Below, in pieces: positions 24,931-33,657 of a stretch of DNA of 64,000 bases; the stretch's first letter is position 1; every line of letters starts with the position of its first letter. Source of the DNA: Sandarakinorhabdus glacialis (GTDB lineage Bacteria > Pseudomonadota > Alphaproteobacteria > Sphingomonadales > Sphingomonadaceae); contig NZ_BMJM01000001.1 of the NCBI RefSeq assembly GCF_014643455.1, forward strand, positions 529,247-593,246, written 5' to 3'. The notes below the pieces were generated by a model. The model had not been told where the DNA came from and searched no databases. It saw only the letters and a list, made by a program, of their open reading frames with translations. Both the position numbers and the translations under genes were made by a program.

Positions 24931-25913
24931 GCGGCAATACGCTTGCCCGGCGGCGGACGCTGCCGGCGGGCGGACGCGTGGAAATGCGGGCGATGCGCGA
25001 TGGCTGGATGGTGCGGACGGCGGTCTGGGAGGCGGTGAAGGACGGGCCCGGGTCGATCTTGCTGCTGACCGGGCGCGGCGATTTTTTCGAGAAATATTGC
25101 GAGACGCTGCACGACCTGGTCGATGCCGGGTGGGGCGTGGCGACCTTCGACTGGCGCGGGCAGGGACTGTCGGGGCGGATCGGCGATACGGTGATGAAGG
25201 GGCATAGCGACGGCTTCGAGGTCTGGGCGGACGACCTGGACGAGCTGATCGGCTGGTTTCACGCGGTCTTGCCAAGGCCGTGGTTCGCGGTGGCGCATTC
25301 GATGGGCGGGCATTTGCTGCAGCGGCACCTGGCGGGCGAAAACAGCGAGTTCGAGCGGGCGGTGTTGCTGGCGCCGATGCTGGGGGTGCGGGCACCGCCG
25401 CTGGGGCCGGCGATGGCGGGGCGGCTGGCGCGGCTGATGGTCGTGCTCGGGCGCGGCGGGCAATTTGTGCCGGGCGGCGGACCCTATGTAGCGGGGACGG
25501 CGGGGTCGATTCGGCAGCGGCTGCTGACGAGCGATGCGGAGCGGTATCTCGACGAGGCGTGGTGGGTGGGGCAGAACCCGGCGCTGGCGCTGGGCAGCGT
25601 CACCTATGGCTGGCTCGATGCGGCGCTGCGCTCGCTGGCGTGGATATTGTCGCCGCCGCCAGAGGCGCGGGGGACGGGCGAAGGGGCCGACCGGCGGCCG
25701 ATGCTGGAACGGATCACGACGCCGATGCTGGTGATGATCCCCGAGCATGACGGGCTGGTCGACAATGCGGTGACGCGGCGGGTGCAGGGGGCGATGCCTT
25801 ATGCGCGGCTCGAGGAGGTGGCGCGGGCGGGGCATGAACTGTTGCGCGAGGTCGATGCGGTGCGGGGGATGGTGTTGGGACGGGTGATGCGGTTTTTGGA
25901 GACGGGTGTGTGA
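24927..25913 (+). CDS. alpha/beta hydrolase, lysophospholipase (PldB)-like
   Basis: The 328-residue protein begins MSGNTLARRRTLPAGGRVEMRAM at an ATG that overlaps the MFS stop. The monoacylglycerol lipase/lysophospholipase pattern is complete: SILLLTGRGDFFEKYCETL, WGVATFDWRGQGLSGR, the nucleophile Ser in AVAHSMGGHLLQRHL at about residues 122-136, then an acid in VMIPEHDGLVDN and the catalytic His in ARAGHELLREVD. There is no signal peptide, so it is probably cytoplasmic. An acyl-glycerol or lysophospholipid substrate is inferred from the family only. Confidence 0.88.
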   Translation: MSGNTLARRRTLPAGGRVEMRAMRDGWMVRTAVWEAVKDGPGSILLLTGRGDFFEKYCETLHDLVDAGWGVATFDWRGQGLSGRIGDTVMKGHSDGFEVWADDLDELIGWFHAVLPRPWFAVAHSMGGHLLQRHLAGENSEFERAVLLAPMLGVRAPPLGPAMAGRLARLMVVLGRGGQFVPGGGPYVAGTAGSIRQRLLTSDAERYLDEAWWVGQNPALALGSVTYGWLDAALRSLAWILSPPPEARGTGEGADRRPMLERITTPMLVMIPEHDGLVDNAVTRRVQGAMPYARLEEVARAGHELLREVDAVRGMVLGRVMRFLETGV

Positions 25914-25962
25914 TTGCTGGATTGAGCCTGGTCACCCTGTCCCCGGTGGTAGAGGGTTAGAC

Positions 25963-27099
25963 ATGCGTTTCGATGTGGTGATTGTCGGGGCCGGGATTGC
26001 CGGGGCCAGCCTTGCCTGGTCGCTGGGGCGGCGGTCTGGCGGGCGGTTGACGGTGGCGATCTGCGAGATGGAGTCGCAGCCGGGATACCACACCACCGGG
26101 CGGTCGGCGGCGTTCTGGGTGGAGAGTTATGGCGGGCCGGGGATCGTGCCGCTGAGCCGGGCGTCGCGGGCGTTTTTCATGACGCCGCCGCACGGGTTTG
26201 CGGCGCGGCCGCTGTTGTCGGTGCGGCCTGCGCTGCATCTGGCGCCGCCCGACGATGCGGATTTCGGGGCAGACGGCGCGTTGGCGGCGGTGGCGGCGGA
26301 GTTCGATATCGGCGGGGTCGAGTATCGCTGGCTGGATGCGGATGAGGTGCTGGCGTCGCCGGCGGGGGCCATGATGCGGCCAGAATGGCGGACGCGCGGG
26401 ATATTGGAGCCCGATTGCCACGATATCGATGTGGCGGCGCTCCACCAGGGCTATTTGCGCGGGGTGGGGGACTGGAAGCCGCTGGTGATGGCCGACGCCG
26501 AGGTGACGGCGATGGCGCGGGTGGGCGGTGAATGGCGGCTGGAGACGAAGGCCGGTCCAATCGAGGCGGGGATTGTCGTCAATGCGGCGGGGGCTTGGGC
26601 GGATGGCGTGGCGGCGCTGGCGGGAGCGCGGCCGCGCGGGTTGCAGCCGCTGCGGCGGACGATGGCGGTGCTGCGGATCGAGCCCGAGCCGCCGGCGGAT
26701 TTGCCGGTGGTGATGGATGCCGCGGGGCGGTTTTACTTCAAGCCGGATGGCGGGCGGTTGTGGCTGTCGCCGCATGACGAGATCCCCGATGTGGCGCACG
26801 ACGTGCGGCCCGACGAGATCGACGTGGCGGTGGTGATCGACCGGTTCGAGCAGGCGTGCGTGTCGAAAGTGGTCAGGCTGGAGACGAGCTGGGCGGGATT
26901 GCGGACGTTTGCGCGAGACCGTCTGCCGGTGTTTGGCTGGGATGGCGCGGTGGAGGGGTTTTTCTGGTGTGCGGGGCAGGGGGGATTCGGGATCCAGACG
27001 GCGCCGGCGGCGGGCGATTTGTGTGCGGGGTTGTTGCTGGGGGAAGAGGGGGTTGTGGCGGCGGGGGATTATCTGGCGGGGCGGGGTGGGTTGGGGTGA
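25963..27099 (+). CDS. FAD-dependent oxidoreductase, DadA/glycine oxidase-like
   Basis: The 378-residue protein starts MRFDVVIVGAGIAGASLAWSL, with the dinucleotide motif GAGIAGA at residues 9-15. The rest follows the DAO family: TTGRSAAFWVESYGG near residues 43-57, IDVAALHQGYLRGV before the substrate region, a second FAD contact (GIVVNAAGAWADGVAALAG), RFYFKPDGGRLWLSPHDE, and the C-terminal FFWCAGQGGFGIQTAPAAG. Such enzymes oxidise amino acids or related amines; the exact substrate is not clear. The ATG is 49 bp after the hydrolase stop, so it may be the third gene of that operon. Confidence 0.9.
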   Translation: MRFDVVIVGAGIAGASLAWSLGRRSGGRLTVAICEMESQPGYHTTGRSAAFWVESYGGPGIVPLSRASRAFFMTPPHGFAARPLLSVRPALHLAPPDDADFGADGALAAVAAEFDIGGVEYRWLDADEVLASPAGAMMRPEWRTRGILEPDCHDIDVAALHQGYLRGVGDWKPLVMADAEVTAMARVGGEWRLETKAGPIEAGIVVNAAGAWADGVAALAGARPRGLQPLRRTMAVLRIEPEPPADLPVVMDAAGRFYFKPDGGRLWLSPHDEIPDVAHDVRPDEIDVAVVIDRFEQACVSKVVRLETSWAGLRTFARDRLPVFGWDGAVEGFFWCAGQGGFGIQTAPAAGDLCAGLLLGEEGVVAAGDYLAGRGGLG

Positions 27100-27117
27100 G
27101 TTGGGGACGGGTCAGAG

Positions 27118-27175
27118 CCCTCACCCGAGCCGCGCGAAGGGCGCGTCTCTCGCCTCTCCCGCAAGCGGGAGAGGG
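27118..27175. repeat. palindromic repeat, family B
   Basis: CCCTCACCCGAGCCGCGCG-AAGG-GCGCGTCTCTCGCC plus CTCTCCCGCAAGCGGGAGAGG, between the convergent FAD oxidoreductase gene and tgt. Confidence 0.85.
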
Positions 27176-27232
27176 GCAGAAGGGGCTGCCTGCTCTGACG
27201 TTCGAGCTTATGCAAATAAAGTAACTGTGTGG

Positions 27233-28363
27233 TTAGTTTTTGTAACGCGTGAGGAAGGTGTCGGCGAAGCTGGCGAGGCGGTGGTCGGTTATGGCGGCGC
27301 GGAGGCTGGCCAAGAGGTGCTGGTAGAAGCCGATGTTGTGCTCGGTCATCAGCATGGCGCCGAGCATTTCCTTCGATTTCACGAGGTGGTGGAGATAGGC
27401 GCGGCTGACGGCGGCGGGGCCTGTGCAGACCGGGCAGGGGCAGTCGTGGTCGAGGGGGGCCTGGTCCTCGGCGTGACGGGCGTTGCGCAGGTTGAGCGGG
27501 CCGTCATGGGTGAAGGCCTGGGCATTGCGGCCCGAGCGGGTGGGCAGGACGCAGTCGAACATGTCGACGCCGCGGACGACGGCGCCGACGATGTCGTCGG
27601 GCTTGCCGACGCCCATCAGGTAGCGCGGGGCGGTTACCGGCAATTGCGCGGTGGCGTAGTCGAGGACGCCAAACATGGCGGGCTGGCCTTCGCCGACGGC
27701 GAGGCCGCCGATGGCATAGCCGTCGAAGCCGATGTTCTGCAGCGCGGCGGCGCTTTCGGCGCGCAGGCGTTCGTCGAGGCCGCCTTGCTGGATGCCGAAC
27801 AAGGCGGCGCGGCTGGCGTGTTCGGGGGCGCTGTCGAAGGCGGTGCGGCTTCGTGCGGCCCAGCGCATCGAGCGCTGCATGGCGGCTTCCATGGCTTCGC
27901 GCGGGGCCGGGAGGGCGATGAGCTCGTCGAAGGCCATGACGATATCGGAGCCGAGCAGGCGCTGGATCTCGATCGAGCGCTCGGGGGTGAGCAAATGCCG
28001 GCTGCCGTCGAGGTGGCTGGCGAAGGCGACGCCGTCCTCGGAGCGTTTGGTCAGGCTGGCGAGGCTCATGACCTGGTAGCCGCCGCTGTCGGTGAGGATC
28101 GGGCGGTCCCAGCCCATGAAATGATGGAGGCCGCCGAGGCGGGCGACGCGCTCGGCGCCGGGGCGGAGCATGAGGTGGTAGGTGTTGCCGAGGATGATGT
28201 CGGCGCCAAGGCCACGGACTTCGGCGGGGCGCAGGCCCTTGACGGTGGCGGCGGTGCCGACCGGCATGAACGCAGGGGTGCGGATGGTGCCGCGTTGCAT
28301 GGCGATTTCGCCGGTGCGGGCGGCGCCGTCGACGGCGTGGATCTGGAAGGCGAAGCGGGTCAT
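27233..28363 (-). CDS. tgt: queuine tRNA-ribosyltransferase (TGT)
   Basis: TGT swaps guanine 34 for preQ1 in tRNAs with GUN anticodons, a step of queuosine synthesis. The 376-residue protein starts [20 protein letters not shown] at ATG 28363. It shows [17 protein letters not shown], the substrate-binding [21 protein letters not shown], the catalytic-Asp region [19 protein letters not shown], and a C-terminal zinc site, CPCPVCTGP with a His in LMTEHNIGF. All are in order at normal spacing. Its start overlaps the stop of the upstream GNAT gene by four bases. Confidence 0.97.
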   Translation of the reverse strand: MTRFAFQIHAVDGAARTGEIAMQRGTIRTPAFMPVGTAATVKGLRPAEVRGLGADIILGNTYHLMLRPGAERVARLGGLHHFMGWDRPILTDSGGYQVMSLASLTKRSEDGVAFASHLDGSRHLLTPERSIEIQRLLGSDIVMAFDELIALPAPREAMEAAMQRSMRWAARSRTAFDSAPEHASRAALFGIQQGGLDERLRAESAAALQNIGFDGYAIGGLAVGEGQPAMFGVLDYATAQLPVTAPRYLMGVGKPDDIVGAVVRGVDMFDCVLPTRSGRNAQAFTHDGPLNLRNARHAEDQAPLDHDCPCPVCTGPAAVSRAYLHHLVKSKEMLGAMLMTEHNIGFYQHLLASLRAAITDHRLASFADTFLTRYKN

Positions 28364-28836
28364 TTGAGGTGTAACGTCCAGGTTTCGCCGGGTTCGGTGC
28401 GGCCGAATTCGTCGTGGTCGGCGGTGGCGGTGATGACAAAGCCGGCGGCGGCGTAAAGGCGGCGGGCGGGGAGGAGGACGGCGTGGGTCCAGAGCATGAG
28501 CTCGCGGTAGCCGGCGGCGCGGGCGAAATTCACGCATTCGGCGATGAGTTTGGTGCCGAGGCCGTGGCCGCGGGCGGCGGGATCGAGGTAGAGCAGGCGG
28601 AGCTGGGCGATACTGTCGCCGGCATCGACGCAGAAGATCGAGCCGAGGATCTGGTCGTCCTGCTCAGCGATCCAGCACTTGCTGCGACCGGGGATATGGG
28701 ATTTGAGGAAGTTGGCGGTGACCTCGAGGAGGAGCTGTTCCATGTTGCCGTGCCAGTCATGGGCGGCGCTGTAATAGCGGCATTGGGCGGTGACGATGGG
28801 GCCCATGTCCCCGTGCCGGAATTCTCGGATTTGCAT
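28360..28836 (-). CDS. GNAT family N-acetyltransferase
   Basis: The 158-residue protein starts [19 protein letters not shown]. The acetyl-CoA fold is complete: [20 protein letters not shown], then [24 protein letters not shown] with the R-G-H-G-L-G pyrophosphate loop at about residues 90-95, and a C-terminal [27 protein letters not shown]. The final arrangement [14 protein letters not shown] resembles the acetyltransferases often joined to MarR regulators, but the acceptor is unknown. It is the first gene of a two-gene operon with tgt (ATGA overlap). Confidence 0.9.
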   Translation of the reverse strand: MQIREFRHGDMGPIVTAQCRYYSAAHDWHGNMEQLLLEVTANFLKSHIPGRSKCWIAEQDDQILGSIFCVDAGDSIAQLRLLYLDPAARGHGLGTKLIAECVNFARAAGYRELMLWTHAVLLPARRLYAAAGFVITATADHDEFGRTEPGETWTLHLK

Positions 28837-28892
28837 GGTGGGGGTTTAGCGCGTGCTTTCGGAAATTACAGGGTTTCATTTGGCGCGGTGGA

Positions 28893-28949
28893 CCACCCCC
28901 ACCCGCTCGCCAAGGGGCGAGTCGCCTCCCCCCTTGAGGGGGAGGGGAA
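28893..28949. repeat. palindromic repeat, family B
   Basis: CACCCCCACCCGCTCGCC-AAGG-GGCGAGTCGCC with the second hairpin CTCCCCCCTTGAGGGGGAGG, directly in front of tlyA and about 55 bp upstream of the divergent GNAT gene, so it lies in a promoter region. Confidence 0.85.
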
Positions 28950-28968
28950 GGGGGGGTAGTTGCGGCGG

Positions 28969-29724
28969 ATGAAGCAGCGGGTTGACCAGATGTTGGCGGA
29001 GCGTGGGCTGGCGGAGAGCCGGACACGGGCGCAGGCGTTGATCCTGGCGGGCGTGGTGTTTGCCGGCGAGCGCAAGGTCGCCAAGGCGGGCGAGATGCTG
29101 GCAGCGGATGTCGTGCTCGAGGTGCGCGGGCGGGACCATCCCTGGGTGTCGCGCGGCGGGGTCAAGCTGGCGCATGTACTCGATGCGTTCGGGTGGGACG
29201 TGGGGGGCGTGACGGCGATGGATGTCGGGTCGTCGACGGGGGGCTTTACCGATGTGTTGCTGACGCGCGGGGCGGTGCGGGTCTATGCGGTGGATTCGGG
29301 GACGAACCAGCTGGCGTGGAAATTGCGGCAGGATCCGCGGGTCGTGGTGCTCGAGCAGTTGAGCGCGCGGTTGCTGACGGCGGACCATGTGCCGGAGGCG
29401 GTGGACCTAATCGTTTGCGATGCGAGTTTTATTGGCATGGCGAAGGTTTTGCAGCAGCCCCTCGAGTTTGCGGCCCCGGCGGCGCGGTTGCTGGCGCTGG
29501 TCAAGCCGCAGTTCGAGGCGGGGCGCGGCGAAGTCGGCAAGGGCGGCGTGGTGCGCGATCCGGTGGTGCACCAGCGGGTGTGTGACGAGGCGGCGGCGTG
29601 GCTGGCGGCGCAACCGGGGTGGCGGGTGACGGGGCTGGTGCAGAGCCCGATTACCGGGCCGGAAGGGAATATCGAATTTTTGCTGGGGGGCGAACGGCTT
29701 TTACGGGACGGCACAATCGGCTAG
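28969..29724 (+). CDS. tlyA: TlyA family rRNA 2'-O-methyltransferase
   Basis: TlyA-type enzymes methylate ribose 2'-OH groups in 16S and 23S rRNA, and some members act as haemolysins. The 251-residue protein has an N-terminal S4 RNA-binding domain (MKQRVDQMLAERGLAESRTR at the start) and an FtsJ/RrmJ methyltransferase domain with the SAM motif MDVGSSTGGFTDVLL at about residues 83-97 and IVCDASFIGM as motif IV. The ATG at 28969 is preceded by GGGGGGTAGTTGCGGCGG. TspO follows after 13 bp, so they may share a transcript. Confidence 0.93.
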   Translation: MKQRVDQMLAERGLAESRTRAQALILAGVVFAGERKVAKAGEMLAADVVLEVRGRDHPWVSRGGVKLAHVLDAFGWDVGGVTAMDVGSSTGGFTDVLLTRGAVRVYAVDSGTNQLAWKLRQDPRVVVLEQLSARLLTADHVPEAVDLIVCDASFIGMAKVLQQPLEFAAPAARLLALVKPQFEAGRGEVGKGGVVRDPVVHQRVCDEAAAWLAAQPGWRVTGLVQSPITGPEGNIEFLLGGERLLRDGTIG

Positions 29725-29737
29725 GGAGCGGTCGTTG

Positions 29738-30274
29738 ATGGACATTACCCAGTCTTACCCGGTTGCGAGCCGCGGCTCGCAATGGCGGGCGGCGATCGTC
29801 CTGGCGCCCTTGCTGCTGGTGCTGGGGGGATTGTCGGCGCGCTTTGCCGGGTCGACCGAGGACAATGGCTGGTTCCAGACGCTGGCGCTGCCGGCGTTGC
29901 AGCCGCCGGGGCCGGTTTTCGGGATTGCCTGGAGCATCCTGTACACGCTGCTTGGGGTGGCGGCGGCGATCGTCTGGGGACACAAGGCGGCGGCGGGGCG
30001 CGGGCTGGCGCTGGGGCTGTTCGCGGTGGGGATGGTCATCAACCTGGCGTGGTCGCCGGTATTCTTCCGGTTTCACATGATCTTGCCGGCGCTGTTGATC
30101 ATCGCGTTGATGCTCGTTGTCGCGGTGGTGACAACGTTTGCGTTTGCACGGGTGTCGCGACTGGCGGCGTGGCTTATGCTTCCCTATCTTGTATGGCTGA
30201 GCTTTGCCCTCGCCTTGAATGCCCGCATCCTGGTGCTCAATCCGGCGGCCGACGAATTTCAGATAGGAATCTGA
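29738..30274 (+). CDS. tspO: TspO/MBR family tryptophan-rich sensory protein
   Basis: TspO is a five-helix membrane protein that binds porphyrins and related ligands; in alphaproteobacteria it affects tetrapyrrole regulation. The 178-residue protein starts MDITQSYPVASRGSQWRAA at ATG 29738. Typical features are WFQTLALPALQPPGPVFGIAWSILYTLLG in helices 1-2, INLAWSPVFFRFH, and a last helix LVWLSFALALNARILVLN. The Trp and Pro positions match the family ligand pocket. It lies 2 bp upstream of ubiK. Confidence 0.93.
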   Translation: MDITQSYPVASRGSQWRAAIVLAPLLLVLGGLSARFAGSTEDNGWFQTLALPALQPPGPVFGIAWSILYTLLGVAAAIVWGHKAAAGRGLALGLFAVGMVINLAWSPVFFRFHMILPALLIIALMLVVAVVTTFAFARVSRLAAWLMLPYLVWLSFALALNARILVLNPAADEFQIGI

Positions 30275-30276
30275 CC

Positions 30277-30552
30277 ATGCAGACCGAAAACAAGCTGTTC
30301 GAAGACTTTTCCAAGGTCGTGACATCGGCGTTCGGGACGCTGGCCGGGGCCGGGCGCGAAGTGCACGAGGATGCGCGGCGCCGGGCGCGCGAGTTTGTCG
30401 GCGGTGCCGATGCAGTCGAGCGCGACGAGTTCGAGGCGGTCAAGGCCAATGCTGCGGCGGCGCGCGAGGCGACCGAGTTGCTCAAGGCCGAGGTTGCCAT
30501 CCTGCGTGCCGAAATTGCCGCACTGAATGCGAAAAATGCCCCAGTGGCGTGA
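30277..30552 (+). CDS. ubiK: ubiquinone biosynthesis accessory factor UbiK/BMFP
   Basis: UbiK (YqiC) is a small coiled-coil factor that helps assemble the ubiquinone biosynthesis complex. The 91-residue protein begins MQTENKLFEDFSKVVTSAFG, the usual helical start, and continues with EFEAVKANAAAAREATELLK and EVAILRAEIAALNAK, the trimerising C-terminal coil with its heptad leucines. There is no signal peptide. The ATG at 30277 follows tspO by 2 bp. The size is the family's normal size. Confidence 0.9.
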   Translation: MQTENKLFEDFSKVVTSAFGTLAGAGREVHEDARRRAREFVGGADAVERDEFEAVKANAAAAREATELLKAEVAILRAEIAALNAKNAPVA

Positions 30553-30678
30553 TTATCCACATTTTAATGGTGTGTTGCCCGAGTCGCTTGCTTGCCAAAT
30601 CGCTGCGTTCTGCTCAACCATGGGTGGGACCACATTTGGGGGTCGTGGACCGGGGGCACACAAGATGAGCCGCAAATC

Positions 30679-31197
30679 ATGAGCCTGGTCGATATCGATT
30701 ACACGCCTGCGCCTGCCGCGCCCATCGACATGCTCGAGCATGTTTTCGATGCCAATGGCTGGGCTTTCGAGCGGTCCGGCGACGAGGAAATCAGCACGTC
30801 GATCAAGGGCGGCTGGGCGACGTACCAGCTGCGCGCTTTGTGGCGCGAGGAGGAGCGCGTGCTGCAGATCATCGCGCGCGCCGACCTGACCGCGCCCGAT
30901 GAGCGCAAGATGGCGATCTATGAGACGTTGGGCCTCATCAACGAGCAATTGTGGATGGGGCATTTCGAGCTGTGGTCGTCGGACAGTGCAGTGCTGTTCC
31001 GCCATGCGACGTTGCTCGACAATGACGACGACGAGCATGAGCCCGATCTGACGATCGGGCAGGCCGAAGTGCTGGTCGAGGCGGCTGTCGATGAATTCGA
31101 GCGGTTTTACCCGGTGTTCCAGCTGGTGATGTTTGCCGACCGGACGCCGCAGGATGCGATGGCGGCGGCGCTGCTGGAAACGATGGGCGAAGCTTGA
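30679..31197 (+). CDS. YbjN domain-containing protein
   Basis: The 172-residue protein starts MSLVDIDYTPAPAAPIDMLE at ATG 30679. It matches the YbjN/type III secretion chaperone-like fold: a first helix (MLEHVFDANGWAFERSGDEE), strands with YQLRALWREEERVLQIIARAD, KMAIYETLGLINEQLWMGHFE, and a C-terminal helix LVEAAVDEFERFYPVFQLVM. E. coli YbjN affects motility and stress responses, but the role here is open. An upstream TTG-start frame is rejected as unrelated. proC follows after 27 bp. Confidence 0.88.
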   Translation: MSLVDIDYTPAPAAPIDMLEHVFDANGWAFERSGDEEISTSIKGGWATYQLRALWREEERVLQIIARADLTAPDERKMAIYETLGLINEQLWMGHFELWSSDSAVLFRHATLLDNDDDEHEPDLTIGQAEVLVEAAVDEFERFYPVFQLVMFADRTPQDAMAAALLETMGEA

Positions 31198-31224
31198 GCG
31201 GAGCCGCAACGTGAGTTTCAAAGC

Positions 31225-31992
31225 GTGAGCGCTCCGATCTGGCTTCTGGGCTGCGGGAACATGGGCGGCGCGTTGCTGCGCCGCTGGGTGGCCGAGGACA
31301 TGGGGCCGGTGGCGGTCATCGATCCGGTGGCGAAGGATTTGCCTGCCGGAGTCGAGGCCTATGCGGTGCCGCCTGTCGGACGCCCCGACGTGCTGGTGCT
31401 GGCTGTGAAGCCGCAGATTTGGCGCGAGGCGGCGGCGGCCGTCGCGGCGGTGACGGGGCCGATGACGCTGGTGGTTTCGGTGATGGCCGGGGTTACGACG
31501 GCGGATCTTGCCAGCGTGTTTCCGAAGTCGGCGATCGTGCGGGCGATGCCAAATACGCCGGCGGCGATCGGCATGGCGGTGACGGCGCTGTTCACGACGG
31601 CGGGCGATCTGGCGGAAGGCGCGGCGGAGGCGCTGTTCGGGCCGGCGGGGACGACGGTCTGGCTGTCCGATGAAGGTGATTTCGATGCGGTGACGGCGGT
31701 CTCGGGGTCGGGGCCGGCGTATGTGTTCGCGTTTATCGAGGCGCTGGCGGCGGCGGGAGTTGCGGCGGGTCTCGAGGCCGGGTTGGCGGAGCGGCTGGCG
31801 CGGGGGACGGTGAGCGGGGCAGCGGCGTTGGCGGTGGTGGATTCGACGCCGGCGGGGGTGTTGCGCGAGCGGGTGACTTCGCCGGGGGGGACGACGGCGG
31901 CGGGGCTGGCGGTGCTGGTGCCGGGGTTGGGGGAGTTGGTCACGGCTGCGGTGGCGGCGGCCGCGGCACGGTCGCGGGGGTTGTCGGGGTAG
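31225..31992 (+). CDS. proC: pyrroline-5-carboxylate reductase
   Basis: ProC reduces pyrroline-5-carboxylate to proline with NAD(P)H. The 255-residue protein starts with GTG 31225 (MSAPIWLLGCGNMGGALLRRW) and has the Rossmann motif GCGNMGGAL at residues 9-17, VLVLAVKPQIW, the RAMPNTPAAIGMAVTALF signature, FDAVTAVSGSGPAYVFAFIEAL, and the C-terminal LRERVTSPGGTTAAGL that binds pyrroline. No parts are missing. Shortly after it the DNA changes to a low-GC insert. Confidence 0.96.
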   Translation: MSAPIWLLGCGNMGGALLRRWVAEDMGPVAVIDPVAKDLPAGVEAYAVPPVGRPDVLVLAVKPQIWREAAAAVAAVTGPMTLVVSVMAGVTTADLASVFPKSAIVRAMPNTPAAIGMAVTALFTTAGDLAEGAAEALFGPAGTTVWLSDEGDFDAVTAVSGSGPAYVFAFIEALAAAGVAAGLEAGLAERLARGTVSGAAALAVVDSTPAGVLRERVTSPGGTTAAGLAVLVPGLGELVTAAVAAAAARSRGLSG

Positions 31993-32051
31993 GAGATAGT
32001 TGCTGAAGCAGGCGGCCAGTACGATAGCTGTCAACTTTCTTGTAACTGTAA

Positions 32052-32525
32052 CTAAGTCCGCTTTCGAATAGCTTTAATTTGTTCACGCCAATCCGGGGAA
32101 CGCACGGCCAATATCTCTTCCATAGTTGGTGCCTGATAGGTACCAGACAGCAGATCATCTCGCCCCTTCGCCATAGCCTTCGCCATTGGATGATGGTGAA
32201 ACCAAGCGGTCGAGTCCGAATCTACACCATGATGTGCCCAAAAAATAAAGGTATTTAGGTTCGTTCTAAAGTATACAAATTGATCAGAGCCAGTTGTACT
32301 ATTTTTAGCCTCGAATTTTGTAGAACTTCTCGGATGAAGTGCAGCTCCTTGATAAGCCATCTCACAGAATGCCTTTTGCGTTAGCACTTCTCCATGGAAC
32401 GATAGAAACTTATCGTCGGACAATTTCATGACGGCAAATGTTCCGTTTTTTTTGTATTCTGATGATCGGAAGGGTGGTGTGGCGTAAAACCTATGGTGAC
32501 CATAACCAGCTGACGTCTGTCGCAT
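32052..32525 (-). CDS. hypothetical protein in a low-GC insert (downstream gene)
   Basis: The 157-residue frame starts MRQTSAGYGHHRFYATPPFR; an internal Met at residue 33 (MKLSDDKFLSFHGEVL, ATG 32429) could be the true start. The protein has FVYFRTNLNTFIFWAHHGVD and AWFHHHPMAKAMAKGRDDLL, a His-rich patch that is not a metal motif I know, and a charged end. No domain is recognised. The DNA is visibly AT-richer than the rest of the window, and codon use is unlike any neighbour, so recent transfer is likely. The gene upstream on the same strand ends 10 bp away. Confidence 0.6.
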   Translation of the reverse strand: MRQTSAGYGHHRFYATPPFRSSEYKKNGTFAVMKLSDDKFLSFHGEVLTQKAFCEMAYQGAALHPRSSTKFEAKNSTTGSDQFVYFRTNLNTFIFWAHHGVDSDSTAWFHHHPMAKAMAKGRDDLLSGTYQAPTMEEILAVRSPDWREQIKAIRKRT

Positions 32526-32535
32526 AGCGGTAATT

Positions 32536-32862
32536 TCACAAAATCTTTTTTAGATTTTTAGCATTTTCAGTATCATCCCAGCCCGTTCTGGTGGTAAAAA
32601 GCACCCGGGTCGTTGCTGTAAATAAACCAGGGATTAGTTTAAGAAGCTGCGTGCTCGCGATAGGTTTGCGAGGCTGTGCAGTGTTCTCTGCCAGCCTGTG
32701 AATCTGACTGCTATGAAGGCTTAATGTGTTTTCTTTGAACTCTCTGCTAGAGATGTAGATCTCTTGCGCTTCGCGTGTGACATTGAACGATAAGCTTCGA
32801 AGGCGTTCGTTAGCGATTCCAAAGCGCAAGGTAGTAACAGATCCATCGATTAGGTCGGTCAT
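32536..32862 (-). CDS. hypothetical protein in a low-GC insert (upstream gene)
   Basis: The 108-residue frame starts MTDLIDGSVTTLRFGIANER. It contains a run of polar residues (REAQEIYISSREFKENTLSL), later PIASTQLLKLIPGLFTATTR and a charged C-terminus. No signal peptide, membrane segment or known motif is visible. It seems to form a two-gene unit with the downstream frame, but the two are in different frames only 10 bp apart, so a single gene split by a frameshift cannot be excluded. Base composition marks both as foreign to this chromosome. Confidence 0.5.
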   Translation of the reverse strand: MTDLIDGSVTTLRFGIANERLRSLSFNVTREAQEIYISSREFKENTLSLHSSQIHRLAENTAQPRKPIASTQLLKLIPGLFTATTRVLFTTRTGWDDTENAKNLKKIL

Positions 32863-32977
32863 GAGGGCAACCCAATGTGCGCTAAGCTACCTGCAAAAAG
32901 TTAGTAAGAGAATGGGGTCGTTAGCCAAGGCTCCGGCGGCCCAAAGCTCCGGGCGCTATCATCGTCGTACTGAAATG

Positions 32978-33030
32978 CCCTCTACGCGGCGCACTGGCGC
33001 GCATCTCGCCTTTCGCGCAGGCAGGAGAGG
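32978..33030. repeat. palindromic repeat, family B (diverged)
   Basis: CCCTCTACGCGGCGCACTGG and CGCGCATCTCGCCTTTCGCG-CAGGCAGGAGAGG: an older, mutated copy at the right border of the low-GC insert and just downstream of the MarR gene. Confidence 0.7.
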
Positions 33031-33044
33031 CTTTGCGACGGCCT

Positions 33045-33563
33045 TTAGCCTTGACGCAGGCTTTCAACGAGGGCGCGGTCCTGAGCGGGAATGAGGCCGA
33101 TGAGGACGGACCAGAAGCCGGTGACGGCGGATTGGCCGGCTTCGCCGTAAGCCGATGCCATGCCGGTTTCTAGTTCGGCGAACAGTGATGCTTCGAGGGC
33201 GGTGCCGGCGGGGGTGAGGCGGAGCAGGCGTTGGCGGCGGTCGGTGGTGCCGATGGCCTGTTCGACGAGGGATCTGGACTGGAGCTCGGTAAGTACGCGG
33301 CCGAGGCTTTGCTTGGTGATCGCGAGCAGGCGGAGCAGGTCGCCGACAGGCAGGCCGGGGCGGCGGGCGATGAAATACAGGGCGCGGTGGTGGGCGCGGC
33401 CGAAGCCTTCGCGATCTAGAATGGCGTCGGCACCGCGGATCATAGAGGAATAGCCGAAATAAAGCAGCTCGATACCGCGGCGGATCTCGTCCTCGCGCAG
33501 GAACAGCGGTGATGCCGTTGGCGGCAGGGGACGGCTTGCCGTGGTAGGATTTGGGACAGTCAT
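33045..33563 (-). CDS. MarR family transcriptional regulator
   Basis: The 172-residue protein starts MTVPNPTTASRPLPPTASPL at ATG 33563 and has the winged-helix layout of MarR: ELLYFGYSSMIRGADAILD, then GRAHHRALYFIARRPGLPVGDLLRLLAITKQSLGRVLTEL (recognition helix), the wing IGTTDRRQRLLRLTPAG with the conserved DRR, and a C-terminal dimer helix. MarR proteins are usually released from DNA by small ligands or oxidation. It is divergent from ilvE with 94 bp between them, a likely site of its operator; the region holds a TTGACA at 33565-33570. Confidence 0.92.
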   Translation of the reverse strand: MTVPNPTTASRPLPPTASPLFLREDEIRRGIELLYFGYSSMIRGADAILDREGFGRAHHRALYFIARRPGLPVGDLLRLLAITKQSLGRVLTELQSRSLVEQAIGTTDRRQRLLRLTPAGTALEASLFAELETGMASAYGEAGQSAVTGFWSVLIGLIPAQDRALVESLRQG

Positions 33564-33657
33564 GTTGACATATCTTGCACGGATGCTTAGCGAGGGGCAA
33601 GAAATTACCGGCGGCAGGGCGTTTGCCGTAACAATATGTGCACGAGGGAATTGGGCA

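Noticed and set aside
33565..33593. TTGACA as a sigma-70 -35 box for ilvE
   Set aside because: No convincing -10 element follows at 16-18 bp; the site could also belong to the MarR operator. Left as a note only.
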